Below are positions 8,281 to 16,389 of a stretch of DNA of 64,000 bases, piece by piece (the stretch's first letter is position 1; every line of letters starts with the position of its first letter). Both the position numbers and the translations under genes were made by a program. The stretch covers positions 1,860,001 to 1,924,000 of the forward strand of contig NC_023036.2 of assembly GCF_000317305.3 (NCBI RefSeq), given 5' to 3'. Source of the stretch: Mycolicibacterium neoaurum VKM Ac-1815D. Lineage in GTDB: Bacteria; Actinomycetota; Actinomycetes; Mycobacteriales; Mycobacteriaceae. The notes beneath the pieces were generated by a model. It was not told the DNA's origin. It saw only the letters and a list, made by a program, of their open reading frames with translations, and made no database searches.

Positions 8281-9714
8281 TTAGTTGCCAAGCTTTTCGA
8301 GAAGCCAGCGCGCGCGCCCCTCGCCATACTGGTTTCCCATGGCTGTATTGAGATCTAGACATTTCTGTGCCCGGGACTTGGCCTTGTCGTCCTGGCCAGC
8401 GGATCGATAGCACTGAGCCGTCACAAGATACGCGATTGCTTCACCTTGTCGATTACCGATCTGCTGATTTATTGCCGCGGCACGTTCCGCGTTTTCTATC
8501 GCCTCCGTGGCCCTTCCCAATCGAAGGAGGGTCTGGGCAAGAAGGATTTCTGCGTTGGCACGTAGAGTGTCGGGTGGTACGTCGCGTAGCCCGGTTATAG
8601 CCTTTTTTGCAAATTCCTCTGCAGACTTATGGTCACCGGTCCTCCCGTGGATACGGGCTATGTTGACCAAGGACTGAGAAATTTCGACAGTATCATCATG
8701 CTGTTCGCGAATTTCACGCGCAGATTCGAATTGTTTTAACGCCGAGTCGTAGTCTTTCACGGCTTGGTAAGCAATTCCGAGGTCGTCGAGTATCCGGCAT
8801 TTGACCCTCGTAGAGAACGGATCGCTGTCCACCAGGAGCGTCAGGGCATGCTGCAAACGGCCAATTGCGCCGACTTCGTCCCCTTTCCGGCGAAGTATGC
8901 GGGCGTCAGCGGCGAAGGTTTCAGCTGCCAAAGCTGAGTGGAGAACGCCCGGCCCGGTTGCAAAGTAGTCGATTACGCGCTGGATTACCCGCCGGGCGTC
9001 GTCGAGATCGCCGCGACGTTCGAGAAACTTTGCATACGCAAGTTGCTCTGGCGGGCCGCCGACCGCAGCGGCTTCTTGTAGCTTGTCCCCACCGATACCC
9101 GGCTGACCGAGTTCAATCAGCTTCTCGCCATCGCGGCGCAGGTTTGCCGCCCGAAGAATATCCCTACCCGAAGTTGGGAGAAGTTCGACGTGTCGGGCCA
9201 CCTTCCTAGTCGTTGCCGTGGCCGCCCACCCTTCGAGGCGATCGGTGATCTTGGACTTTAGGTCCCGAAAGTCGGAGGGACGTTCATACATCACCGCGTG
9301 AGTGGCCGCCATTTGGTCCTGGAGCGATTCGATTCGCGTATCAGGTGACTTGGAGGGCAGAAACGCCACCCACACATCCCGCATAGGCTGTTCAGGCCGG
9401 CCAAGCTCCAACAGTCCGGTGAACAACTCCTCCTCGGTGCCGGACGTGAAGCCCCAGGGGCTCCCTGGTTCGCTACCCCAAGACTCTTTGAACATGGTTA
9501 TCAGGTAGTGGGATTCGCCGATCAGCTCGTTGATTGCCTCCTGGGGTCGCCGCGCGGTCCCGCGAACGCTTTCCCAACCCACCATCTTGAATTTGACGCC
9601 AGTCGATCCCTGTCGCGAGTTGTGTTCGTCGATGCAGGTTGAGATCAAGGTTCGCTCCGTGGTGACGTCGCCGGGCGTCGCGACGAACACGTGGAGAGGA
9701 AGGGAGTCTGGCAT
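8281..9714 (-). CDS. DUF4062-domain protein with C-terminal TPR array
   Basis: From the ATG at 9714 the product is 477 residues. The N-terminus (LPLHVFVATPGDVTTERTLI) matches DUF4062, a TIR/SEFIR-like fold of the form VFVSSTxxDLxxER found at the front of many STAND-type sensors. From about residue 200 there are at least five TPR-like helical hairpins, for example RILDDLGIAYQAVKDYDSAL and EISQSLVNIARIHGRTGDHK. No P-loop NTPase lies between, so it is a compact DUF4062-TPR form. It ends 15 bases from the phosphatase gene, tail to tail. TPR arrays in such proteins usually recognise a ligand or partner. A defence role is inferred from context. A longer frame to 9981 exists, but its N-terminal extension looks non-coding. 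Confidence 0.72.
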   Translation of the reverse strand: MPDSLPLHVFVATPGDVTTERTLISTCIDEHNSRQGSTGVKFKMVGWESVRGTARRPQEAINELIGESHYLITMFKESWGSEPGSPWGFTSGTEEELFTGLLELGRPEQPMRDVWVAFLPSKSPDTRIESLQDQMAATHAVMYERPSDFRDLKSKITDRLEGWAATATTRKVARHVELLPTSGRDILRAANLRRDGEKLIELGQPGIGGDKLQEAAAVGGPPEQLAYAKFLERRGDLDDARRVIQRVIDYFATGPGVLHSALAAETFAADARILRRKGDEVGAIGRLQHALTLLVDSDPFSTRVKCRILDDLGIAYQAVKDYDSALKQFESAREIREQHDDTVEISQSLVNIARIHGRTGDHKSAEEFAKKAITGLRDVPPDTLRANAEILLAQTLLRLGRATEAIENAERAAAINQQIGNRQGEAIAYLVTAQCYRSAGQDDKAKSRAQKCLDLNTAMGNQYGEGRARWLLEKLGN

Positions 9715-10063
9715 AGGGCACCTTAACCTGAGTTGCATAGGGTGCTGCGCCGACGGGCGGTGCTGCATCCGTGCACCCAATCGTTGCTGTGTCCGCCGCG
9801 CGGGTGGAGCCGCCGGAGCACGCACAGGCGAGCGCGGCCCCGTAGCCGAATGTTTCACCAGTTTCCCGAGCCATACTCTAACAACGTGATACAGCGAACA
9901 GAAATGGCAGAGCCCGCCTGAACTGCACTTTTGAGGCGCGCGTCGAGGCACAGGCAACGCCAAACAGCTCCCTGGGGTCAAATGGTCGCAGGGTCAAATC
10001 TGTCAGAACGACACCCACAAGACGCTGCGAGCAGCTCCGCCTGCGTGTGCTACGACTGGCGGC
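9715..10063. other. intergenic stretch of about 350 bases
   Basis: It lies between the start of the DUF4062-TPR gene and the stop of the Shedu gene, both on the minus strand. The frames here are short and lack motifs. It should hold the promoter of the DUF4062-TPR gene. I see no clear inverted repeat followed by a T-tract and no RNA gene. Confidence 0.4.
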
Positions 10064-11287
10064 TTACGTCTCAAGCAACGTGCATTGCCATTCGGCCCTC
10101 GCCAGCAGCTCATCAAAGGTGACGATCTCGGGCTCATAGAGATTCCGACGATAGAGCTCGAAAGACTCGTATTTCTCTTTCTGAATCCCTCCCTGACCTC
10201 GTAGCTGATCAAGCGAGCCGACGATCAGAAAGGAACGCGGACGCACCACATAGGTGTACTCGCCGGTCTCCACCCCGTCGCCATCCTTATCCGCGAGGCG
10301 GTCCTGAATTTCACGCGTCGCAAGATGCACTGTCTGCTGAATCTGAACGACACCACCACTGAGCTCTGTTGATGGGGCCCAACAGCCCGATCGATACTCC
10401 TTATCAACAAGCAACGTTCGATGGTGCTTTATCTCGGCAAAAATCATGGCGCTGATGCGGCCGTTGGTCCGCATCAGCGCATCTGTTCTCTTCCCAGGGC
10501 CTGAGATGGACGCGCCTGTCACAACCTGTTCCAGCCGTTCCGGGCTCCAGCTGGTAATCAGTTGGCCCGCCAGGTTCGCCCCCAGAAGCCAGGGTTCCAT
10601 CTCAAATAGGTTCTGCCACACCTTCTCCGGACTACTGTGGTCGGCTGCAACTTCATCAAAGAGGTCAGAATCTTCGAGAAGTCTGCGGAAAAATCCCACG
10701 ACCGTACGGCGACGCGAGATCGCAATGACGTCGGCAGCGCTCGCGTCGAGCTCGATTAGCCGTCTTAACGATCCCGGATCTCGTCCATATAGCGCTGTCA
10801 TGGCTTCCGGATCTCGAAAGAAATCCTGAAGGACTTGGTCATCAATTCTGACCGAGGTATCGCCTTCGACAGGGATGCTGTTGACCATCCTGATGACGTC
10901 GATGAGGCGCGTCGCTCCAGTCCGGTCGAGATCAAGCAGAACCTCTAGTTTGCTAGAACCCGGATTTGTTGGAACTCTTTGAATTACGAGGCGACGAACG
11001 TTACCCGCTTCGCGGGCAACCTGAAGCTGGATCTGTTTGCGGCCACGGGGCGTCGTCGCCACGATGTACTCCTCGATGTCGTTATCGAGCTCGGTTGTTG
11101 ACGCGTCGTCGAACGTCGGTTCATCGAACACCTTTGTCACATATCTGGCTGGCTCGCCGTGGTCCCGGGATGCCGGAAGGTTCAATGTGAAGCTCCGCGA
11201 AATGTACGTCCGGTGCGGGAGTCTGCCCTCCGCCCAAGTCACCTCGTTGGGAGGCTCCGGGAGCGAGAAGATGCTCTTGAATGCCAT
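10064..11287 (-). CDS. sduA: Shedu-family immune nuclease (SduA, DUF4263)
   Basis: The ATG at 11287 has a strong ribosome site (GGGGGGA, 5 bases upstream), giving 407 residues. An upstream ATG at 11308 lacks one. The C-terminal third carries the Shedu PD-(D/E)xK core: GPGKRTDALMRTNG, then MIFAEIKHHRTLL with the ExK pair, then SGGVVQIQQTVHLATREI. The last two shared elements are RPRSFLIVGSLDQL and YESFELYRRNLYEPEIVTFD. Shedu nucleases oligomerise and cut invading DNA. The N-terminal 200 residues are variable and probably regulatory. The gene is a single-gene defence system at the right end of the defence cluster. GC content is lower than in chromosomal neighbours. Confidence 0.85.
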   Translation of the reverse strand: MAFKSIFSLPEPPNEVTWAEGRLPHRTYISRSFTLNLPASRDHGEPARYVTKVFDEPTFDDASTTELDNDIEEYIVATTPRGRKQIQLQVAREAGNVRRLVIQRVPTNPGSSKLEVLLDLDRTGATRLIDVIRMVNSIPVEGDTSVRIDDQVLQDFFRDPEAMTALYGRDPGSLRRLIELDASAADVIAISRRRTVVGFFRRLLEDSDLFDEVAADHSSPEKVWQNLFEMEPWLLGANLAGQLITSWSPERLEQVVTGASISGPGKRTDALMRTNGRISAMIFAEIKHHRTLLVDKEYRSGCWAPSTELSGGVVQIQQTVHLATREIQDRLADKDGDGVETGEYTYVVRPRSFLIVGSLDQLRGQGGIQKEKYESFELYRRNLYEPEIVTFDELLARAEWQCTLLET

Positions 11288-11617
11288 AGAATCCCCCCTA
11301 CTTTCCATCGCAGGTCAATGACACCGATCGTAGGGCTATACACGGAATGTGTGGTTGATTAGCGCTCCCGTGAACCCGACTTTTCTTAGTCTGTCAGTGG
11401 CAATCCGGAACGGCTGTGTTTCGGAAACGGCAACGCGTCAGTTACCGGAGCTGGCAGCCGACGGAGCAAAGCTGCGCGCCGCTAGGGGCAGGTAGTCAAA
11501 GATTTGTGGCGACGAGATTGATGTGAACGGATTTGTGAACGAAACCGTGCGGAACGGGGGCGACCGCCTCGACACGGCGTGACATGGGAGACGCCAAATC
11601 GCAGCCGACCTGCGCAT
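11288..11617. other. about 330 bases without a gene, upstream of the Shedu gene
   Basis: No frame here has motifs or a ribosome site. It separates the defence cluster from the tRNA-derived att sequence and contains the Shedu promoter region. A short direct repeat (gatttgtg, twice near 11501-11536) is the only structure noticed. Confidence 0.4.
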
Positions 11618-11699
11618 TAGCGACGTAGGTATAAGCGCGAGATTCCGACCGGCCGGCTCATAACCCAGAGGTCGCAGGTTCGAATCCTGTCCCCGCTAC
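11618..11699 (+). pseudogene. tRNA-Met(CAT) remnant; 3' half is an integration att core
   Basis: Positions 11655-11699 form a tRNA 3' half. The anticodon loop CTCATAA (anticodon CAT) is followed by the variable region, a T-arm GCAGG-TTCGAAT-CCTGT and the acceptor strand CCCCGCT plus discriminator A. The 5' side (from about 11618, AGCGACGTAGG) no longer pairs properly: the acceptor needs AGCGGGG, and the D-arm and anticodon stem are broken. It is therefore not a working tRNA. This is the typical footprint left when an element integrates into a tRNA 3' end. The integrase fragment to the right would have read antisense into this sequence before the IS insertion. Confidence 0.6.
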
Positions 11700-11728
11700 T
11701 ATGTGATGTCGCAAGACATCGGAATAGC

Positions 11729-11758
11729 CGCGGACCTACTTTAGGTCCGCGGTTTTTT
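11729..11758 (+). terminator. rho-independent terminator inside the IS left end
   Basis: CCGCGGACCTA and TAGGTCCGCGG form a perfect 11-bp stem with a 3-base loop (CTT), followed by TTTTTT. Read on the plus strand it is a textbook intrinsic terminator. It would stop transcription entering the IS from the left flank, against the transposase gene. The transposase stop codon lies inside the stem. The same hairpin is kept in the solo end at 18396-18425. Confidence 0.8.
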
Positions 11759-12947
11759 CCGTTTGGGGCCTTTGGGTGCGCCGGTGGGTTGGTAGTCCCT
11801 GGTGGGGTCGAGGGTGAAGTCGCGGAGTGTTTCTCCGGTGGCGGCGTCGATAATGGTGATGCGGTGGTCCTGGGCCAGGATTAAGACGCGGGTTCGCTAG
11901 TGGTGTCGGCCTATGCCGATGTGGTGGAGTCGTCCGTTGACTCGTAGGGTGACGGCTCCGGCTTGGTCGACGCGGTCGGTGCGTACGCGGTTGTGGGTGT
12001 CGAGTCGGGTTGCTGGGTCGGCTTTGGGGCGGCTGGTGTAGATCGTCGTGGGTGTTGCGTGGTGGGGCAGCGAGCGATGTGGGCGGCGGTGGTTGTATTC
12101 GTCGACGAAGGCGTCGAGTTGGGTTTGTAGTTCTGCTGTTGTGGTGGCGCGGGGTGCGTTGGTGAGCCATTTTTTGAGGGTTTGTTGGAAGCGTTCGACT
12201 TTTCCGCAGGTGGTGGGGTGGTTGGGGGTCGAGTTGATTTGGTGCACGCCGAGTCGGTGCAGTTCGGCTTCGAAGATGTTGCGTCCGCCTCTGCCGCCGG
12301 CGAGGCGGGTGGTGAAGACCATGCCGTTGTCGGTGAGGGTGGAGTACGGGATGCCATGTCGTTGAGTGGCTTTGACGAACTCGGTGACGACGATGGTGGC
12401 GGTGACGCGCCGGTGGGCGGTGACTGAGATCGCGTGGCGGGAGCAGTCATCGAGCCAGGACTCCGATTTCGGTGTCTGCGCCGCCTGCGAGCCGCCAGTG
12501 GGTGAAGTCGGCTTGCCAGCATTGGTTGGGTAGTTCGGCGGCGAAGCGGATGTAGGACGATTTTGGCCGTTTCTGCGGAGCGGGGTCGACTAGGCCGGCG
12601 GTGTGTAGGTGGCGGCTGATGGAGGCGGTGGATACGCGGAGTTGGTGGTGTTCGAGGTGCCAGGCGATGGTGTGGGGGCCGGCATCGAGACCTTTGCCCG
12701 CTAGTTGGTGGCGTAGGTCGATGATCAGGTCGACGGTGGCTTGTGGGAGTCGGGTGGGGCTTGTTTTCGGGCGTCTGGAGCGAGGTTCGAACGCTGCTTC
12801 GCCCTCGAGGGTGTAGCGGCGCACCAGTCGGGAGATCCAGGACTGGGAGACGCCGTAATCGCGGGCGACCTGCGACTGAGAACGGCCTTCGACGAGTACA
12901 GCGGTGACGACCAGGCGAGCCTTCGACACCAGCTGAAACTGGCGCAT
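11741..12947 (-). pseudogene. IS481-family transposase, frameshift plus internal stop
   Basis: The N-terminal part (12447-12947) has the HTH region (VARDYGVSQSWISRLVRRY) and the first DDE segment (PNQCWQADFTHWRL). Near 12,463 a one-base change shifts the frame: TEIGVLAR-stop in place of an expected TEIxSWLDDCSRHA. The second frame holds the rest of the DDE core (YSTLTDNGMVFTTR, NHPTTCGKVERFQQTL, VDEYNHRRPHRSL). It is then cut by TAG at 11897-11899, after which the same frame resumes (RTRVLILAQDHRITIIDA) to TAA at 11741. With two lesions the enzyme cannot be made whole, so the copy is a fossil. Confidence 0.88.
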
Positions 12948-12974
12948 AGAGCTATGCCGATGTCTTGAGACACC

Positions 12975-13709
12975 CTATTCCGATGTCCTGAAACCCCACA
13001 CTGTCCCCGCTACCCAAGTTCGAAAGTTCGAACTTGGGTCCTGATAAACAGGGCGTAAGTTCGAACGTTTCGACGTTTTGACCCCTGTTACGCCGGTTCG
13101 TGCCGTGTGTGAGATCGATGTCAGCTCCTCGTCGAGCAGCTTCTTCAGATTCGGATCAAGCAGTCGCTCAAACAGGTCAGTCAGGCGCGCGTCGACAATC
13201 TCGTCGTCTGACAGGTTGAGTCGGCTGAACATTGCTTGATTCATCAACCGCCTGCCCCGGCTTCCGCTTGCGACGTAGGCCTGGTGGGGATCACGCATGA
13301 GCTCAAGGGCGTGGTCCAAACTTCGCTGTAGCTGATCGCGACTGAGCAGGCGTTCCTTGAGTACACGCTCGGCGGCTCCAAGCTCAATGTTGATTCGCTC
13401 TTGCTCGCTTCGTAGTTGCTCGAGCGGAACAGCTCCCTCGTAGTGCGCACGGAGCAGCATGGTGCGCTCAGCCGTGAGGTCGCGCACTGCCTTCTCGGCG
13501 TCACGGACGTACTTATCGCGTTTTGGTAGCGCGGTGTCGAGGTACTGGATGACCTCACGACGGATGGACGCGCGGTCCTGGTCGCTGCGGCTGCGTGTGC
13601 GCCAGTATTCTTCGATAAGCGCCTCGATGCTCATGATGGACATCGTTCGAAACTCGCAGTCCGTTCTGCGTTTCTTGGTCCGAGGCAGTAGACCCTCTGA
13701 CTGGAGCAA
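12975..13709 (-). pseudogene. large serine recombinase (integrase), C-terminal remnant
   Basis: The open frame (244 codons; the recognisable part runs from MSIMSIEALIEEYW, start about 13643) matches only the tail of large serine integrases. It has a coiled-coil with KYVRDAEKAVRDLTAERTML and LRSEQERINIELGAAERVLK, then RGRRLMNQAMFSRL and LLDEELTSI. The catalytic N-terminal resolvase domain and the recombinase/zinc domains are absent, so it cannot catalyse recombination. The present C-terminus runs through the palindrome into the tRNA acceptor sequence and IS terminus. Without the IS it would read WVAGTGFEPATSGL, the kind of tail seen when an integrase overlaps a tRNA on the other strand. Confidence 0.75.
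13012..13089. repeat. palindromic block rich in TTCGAA at the integrase 3' end
   Basis: 13012-13039 is a perfect palindrome with 13-bp arms (ACCCAAGTTCGAA) and a 2-base centre (AG). A second, longer-spaced inverted repeat (AACAGGG at 13047-13053, CCCTGTT at 13083-13089) follows. Between its arms are more TTCGAA/TTTCGA motifs. The block overlaps the last codons of the serine integrase remnant and abuts the tRNA acceptor end. It could be a transcription terminator or the integrase recombination site. The exact symmetry and the location favour a recombination or binding site. Confidence 0.5.
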
Positions 13710-13713
13710 GGTC

Positions 13714-13908
13714 TTAACGCCTGCGCCACGGAAGCGTGCTTCCGAAAATTCGGATCACGCGGTCGAGTCGGTCCAAATCGACGGACGAGTGACGTCTGGC
13801 CACGAAGACGCTCAATGTAGTGATCCAAACGATGACTGCCAAAACAGCGATGAGCGAACTGATTGCGAGCACCTGAACCCCAAGCTCTGGCATGAGGCCT
13901 TGACTCAT
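13714..13908 (-). CDS. small single-pass membrane protein, 64 residues
   Basis: From ATG 13908 the product is MSQGLMPELGVQ, then one hydrophobic segment (VLAISSLIAVLAVIVWITTL), then a basic cytosolic tail (VARRHSSVDLDRLDRVIRIF). The layout of a short N-terminus, a 20-residue membrane helix and a charged tail is unlikely by chance. It lies just upstream of the integrase remnant on the same strand. No family recognised. An in-frame ATG upstream (13953) gives a longer but less plausible N-terminus. Confidence 0.5.
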   Translation of the reverse strand: MSQGLMPELGVQVLAISSLIAVLAVIVWITTLSVFVARRHSSVDLDRLDRVIRIFGSTLPWRRR

Positions 13909-14338
13909 GCCACCGCGCGTGGGCAGTCTCGCAGCATTCGCCCCACCCGCCAAGGCAGGCTCAATCCGTGCGGGCCTGGGCCTAGTCTGCCCTCGGATCG
14001 TATACGCATCGAGTCGAGTTTCGCCGGTACTTCCGCGCAGGGAACTATGCGCTTCGGTGCGAGTACGCCGCTCCAGGGCCTGCGCGAAATACGTCCCGGC
14101 GTGTCGACGGCTGGTTGAGCTGATATGTCCGTATCGCCATTGATGCTGAAGGGCTACGACAAGAGGGCGTAGCTGACTGGCGTCGTCGGCACCACTGCGG
14201 CGGAGTCACCGCAACTGTTCTGCTGCTCGCTGGGAGCCGGGCGGTGGTCATGCATACCGGAGCCGATGTCCGACGGGGAAGTCAGACGCTCGGCCCCGGG
14301 AAAACCTTGAAGTGGCGCAGACGGGAGGAATGCAGCTA
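13909..14338. other. 430 bases without a supported gene
   Basis: The frames on both strands here are short or overlapping with no motifs, including a plus frame that runs antisense from 13459. The last bases contain the ribosome site of the following small gene (gggaggaa). The stretch may hold the promoter for the small basic protein and remnants of the integrated element. Confidence 0.35.
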
Positions 14339-14482
14339 ATGGCAAAGTCCAGTAGTACTCGGGTTACCAGCGCCAAGGTTGCGAAGCAGGCTTCGGCGCT
14401 GTTGAGCAATCCGAAGACGTCGGCGAAGACCAAGTCCGTGGCCGCCAGCGCGTTGTCGCAGGCGAAGAGTAAGCGGAAGTAA
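14339..14482 (+). CDS. small Ala/Ser/Lys-rich basic protein, 47 residues
   Basis: The gene has a clear ribosome site (GGGAGGAA) and an ATG at 14339. An in-frame ATG at 14330 is too close to it. The product starts MAKSSSTRVTSAKVAKQASA and ends SVAASALSQAKSKRK. It is strongly basic and helical, with no hydrophobic stretch. From memory, similar short proteins (TSxKVAxxASxxLxxxxxSKxxKSxAxSALxQ) are scattered in mobile elements and defence islands of many bacteria. Their function is unknown. It stands alone before the HNH gene. Confidence 0.65.
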   Translation: MAKSSSTRVTSAKVAKQASALLSNPKTSAKTKSVAASALSQAKSKRK

Positions 14483-14672
14483 TTCCGCTTGTTCGGCTGA
14501 CAGAGCCGGCTCCTCTGTTCAGTCACGGGTCTCTTGTCTCGATAAACACGCATTGCGACGGTTGCTCGTATCGGACCGGCGCGAGCTCCTTATGAATTGG
14601 TCGCTCGATGCGACGCAATGAAACGAGCTGTGAGTGACAGACGATGGAATGTGCGGACCGGTTGGAGAAGCG

Positions 14673-15329
14673 ATGTCAGAACACCGCCGTGAAATCACCA
14701 GCCTTGGCGCGGAGCTAGCCGCGCTGAGACCGGACTTGGAACTAGAGGCGCGACGTCGCTATCCCGTCCACCGGACCAGCCGCACCGAGGAACGCGAACC
14801 GATTCGCAGCGACGACCGCAAGTACGTCTACGAGCGCGACGGCTTTCGGTGCGTGTGGTGCAACGCGGTAGAGCGACTGACACTGGACCATGTTGTGCCC
14901 TGGTCAGCCGGTGGTTCGGACCACGTCGACAACCTGCGGACTCTTTGTTGGGACTGCAATGGGCATCGGTCGAACTTCCGACATATCGACGATTCGTGGC
15001 AGCCACTGCCTCTGACGTATTTCTGTATCAGCTGTGATGGTGACGGTGTTCACGGCCATCCCAATGACCACCCCGGAATGGCGCCAGTATTCTGCTGGTG
15101 GTGTCGGTCTCCGTCGACTGGTATCCCGAGCCGGTGGTGGGATGAGAACCCGAATTTGTTTTGGGATTACGACCTGAACTGGCATCGGGAGAAGCCGCCG
15201 GGTTTTACGCGCGATCTATGGGAGCGGTGGGTCTCGCATAAGAAGTTCCCGACAGTAGCGGCGCCAGTCGAGGTGCCCTGGGAACACATGAATATCGATC
15301 TTGCATGCGCTGATCTAATGGATTGGTGA
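14673..15329 (+). CDS. HNH endonuclease with an extra cysteine cluster
   Basis: The ATG at 14673 has a good ribosome site (GGAGAAG); a GTG at 14634 does not. The product is 218 residues. The HNH core is complete: YVYERDGFRCVWC (CxxC), LTLDHVVPWSAGGSDHVDNL, LCWDCNGHRSN. The downstream half has a second set of cysteines (CISCDGDGVHG and FCWWCRSP), probably a structural zinc site, and tryptophan-rich loops. It ends 25 bases from the gajB stop, tail to tail. HNH enzymes in such islands cut foreign DNA or serve as homing or restriction nucleases. The substrate here is unknown. Confidence 0.85.
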   Translation: MSEHRREITSLGAELAALRPDLELEARRRYPVHRTSRTEEREPIRSDDRKYVYERDGFRCVWCNAVERLTLDHVVPWSAGGSDHVDNLRTLCWDCNGHRSNFRHIDDSWQPLPLTYFCISCDGDGVHGHPNDHPGMAPVFCWWCRSPSTGIPSRWWDENPNLFWDYDLNWHREKPPGFTRDLWERWVSHKKFPTVAAPVEVPWEHMNIDLACADLMDW

Positions 15330-15354
15330 TCGGGTGAACGTGTGTGTTCGCCAG

Positions 15355-16389
15355 CTAGACGACGAACGCGACGCTGTATCTAGCGCGGGTCACTGCCACA
15401 TAGAATTTGGCGATATCTCCTGCGTCCGCAACGTTTCGTGTCTTGAGATACTTCTTCATCTTACTCGTTGGGAAGATAAGAACACGTTCGTAGGTGCGCC
15501 CTTTGGACAAGCCGAAGTTGATGGCTTTATAGCCAAGGGTATTGGCGGTGACCATGTATCTCAGGACAGTCGGCCGGTAGGTAGACATGTAGTCATCAAC
15601 TTCGGCTGCGGTGATCTGGAAGATACCGTCGTGAGATGTCTGTTCAGTGTTTCTTGAAGTTGTTCGAGGCAGATTGGGGTACAGGGCGTCCGCGAAGTCA
15701 CAGATTGCCTGGTTGCAGCGGTAGCTCTCGTTGCGCCAGTCAATGGTTAGTTGTCCGGAGGCGTCTCGTTCTTTGAACCACATATAGAGGTTGAGACGTT
15801 GGTAGTTGCTGTATTTGGTGGTATTGCTTGTGGTGTAGGTGCTTTGTCGTGGGTCACCGACCATTGTTAGTGAGATGCTGGAAGCGATGAGCAGATCAAG
15901 TAGATCAAGATCGTAGCCGACCAAGTCCTGGACTTCGTCGACATAGATTTCATCGTAGACGTCTTCAATGCGGCTGATGACCTTGCCGTTGGATTTTTCG
16001 TTAACGCTTACCGCGAAGTCGGCGGCGTTATCGCTGTAAATGTTGGATTGTGCGTCAATGTAGTAGCCGTCGACATCAACCTTGCGTGCGTATTGCCCCG
16101 GTTTGGTGGTGAAGTTAAGCGTCCGAACCCTGTTAGTGTCGGTCAGGAAATTTTGATACGGTTTGATGCAGTCGCTGAGCAGGAATGTGAACCATGTCTT
16201 AACGGTGACGTTCCGAGGGACTGCGCCAAGCCTTTTCGTAATTCGTTCGACTATCTGGGCTGCGTTTTCAATGGTGTACGTCGTGATCAGGATGCGGCCT
16301 GCAGGGTCCGCCTCGGCGATGGCCTGGATGATGGATTCAGTTTTCCGAGAGCCGGCCGCTGCGAGGATGACGCGATTATTTGATGGCAT
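15355..16389 (-). CDS. gajB: Gabija GajB, compact UvrD-like helicase/NTPase
   Basis: This 344-residue superfamily-1 helicase-like protein has an N-terminal P-loop ILAAAGSRKTESII, Walker B YVDEVQDL and motif III LTMVGDPRQSTY. It also has an arginine-containing motif (DWRNESYRCNQAICDF) and motif VI FYVAVTRARYSVAF. It is shorter than well-studied GajB proteins (about 490 residues). The P-loop reads GSRKT where GSGKT is usual. The gene overlaps the gajA stop by 14 bases and is co-translated. In Gabija, GajB senses DNA ends or termini and activates the GajA nuclease. The AT-rich composition differs sharply from the chromosome, indicating transfer. Confidence 0.85.
   Translation of the reverse strand: MPSNNRVILAAAGSRKTESIIQAIAEADPAGRILITTYTIENAAQIVERITKRLGAVPRNVTVKTWFTFLLSDCIKPYQNFLTDTNRVRTLNFTTKPGQYARKVDVDGYYIDAQSNIYSDNAADFAVSVNEKSNGKVISRIEDVYDEIYVDEVQDLVGYDLDLLDLLIASSISLTMVGDPRQSTYTTSNTTKYSNYQRLNLYMWFKERDASGQLTIDWRNESYRCNQAICDFADALYPNLPRTTSRNTEQTSHDGIFQITAAEVDDYMSTYRPTVLRYMVTANTLGYKAINFGLSKGRTYERVLIFPTSKMKKYLKTRNVADAGDIAKFYVAVTRARYSVAFVV

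Larger units (their letters stand above)
11700..13000. mobile_element. IS481-family insertion sequence, inactive
   Basis: The terminal inverted repeats are imperfect. The left end begins TGTGATGTCGCAAGACATCG at 11702. The right end, read inward from 13000, begins TGTGGGGTTTCAGGACATCG, and both continue GAATAG. The right end has a second internal copy of CAAGACATCGG-ATAG, probably a transposase-binding repeat. The 13-bp target ctgtccccgctac is present on both sides (11687-11699 and 13001-13013); two extra bases (ta) lie between the left copy and TGTG. It contains one broken DDE transposase gene on the minus strand. It landed exactly in the acceptor end of the tRNA-derived att core. Confidence 0.85.

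Noticed and set aside
11618-11699. A functional tRNA-Met
   Set aside because: The 5' acceptor strand, D-arm and anticodon stem do not pair; only the 3' half is preserved.
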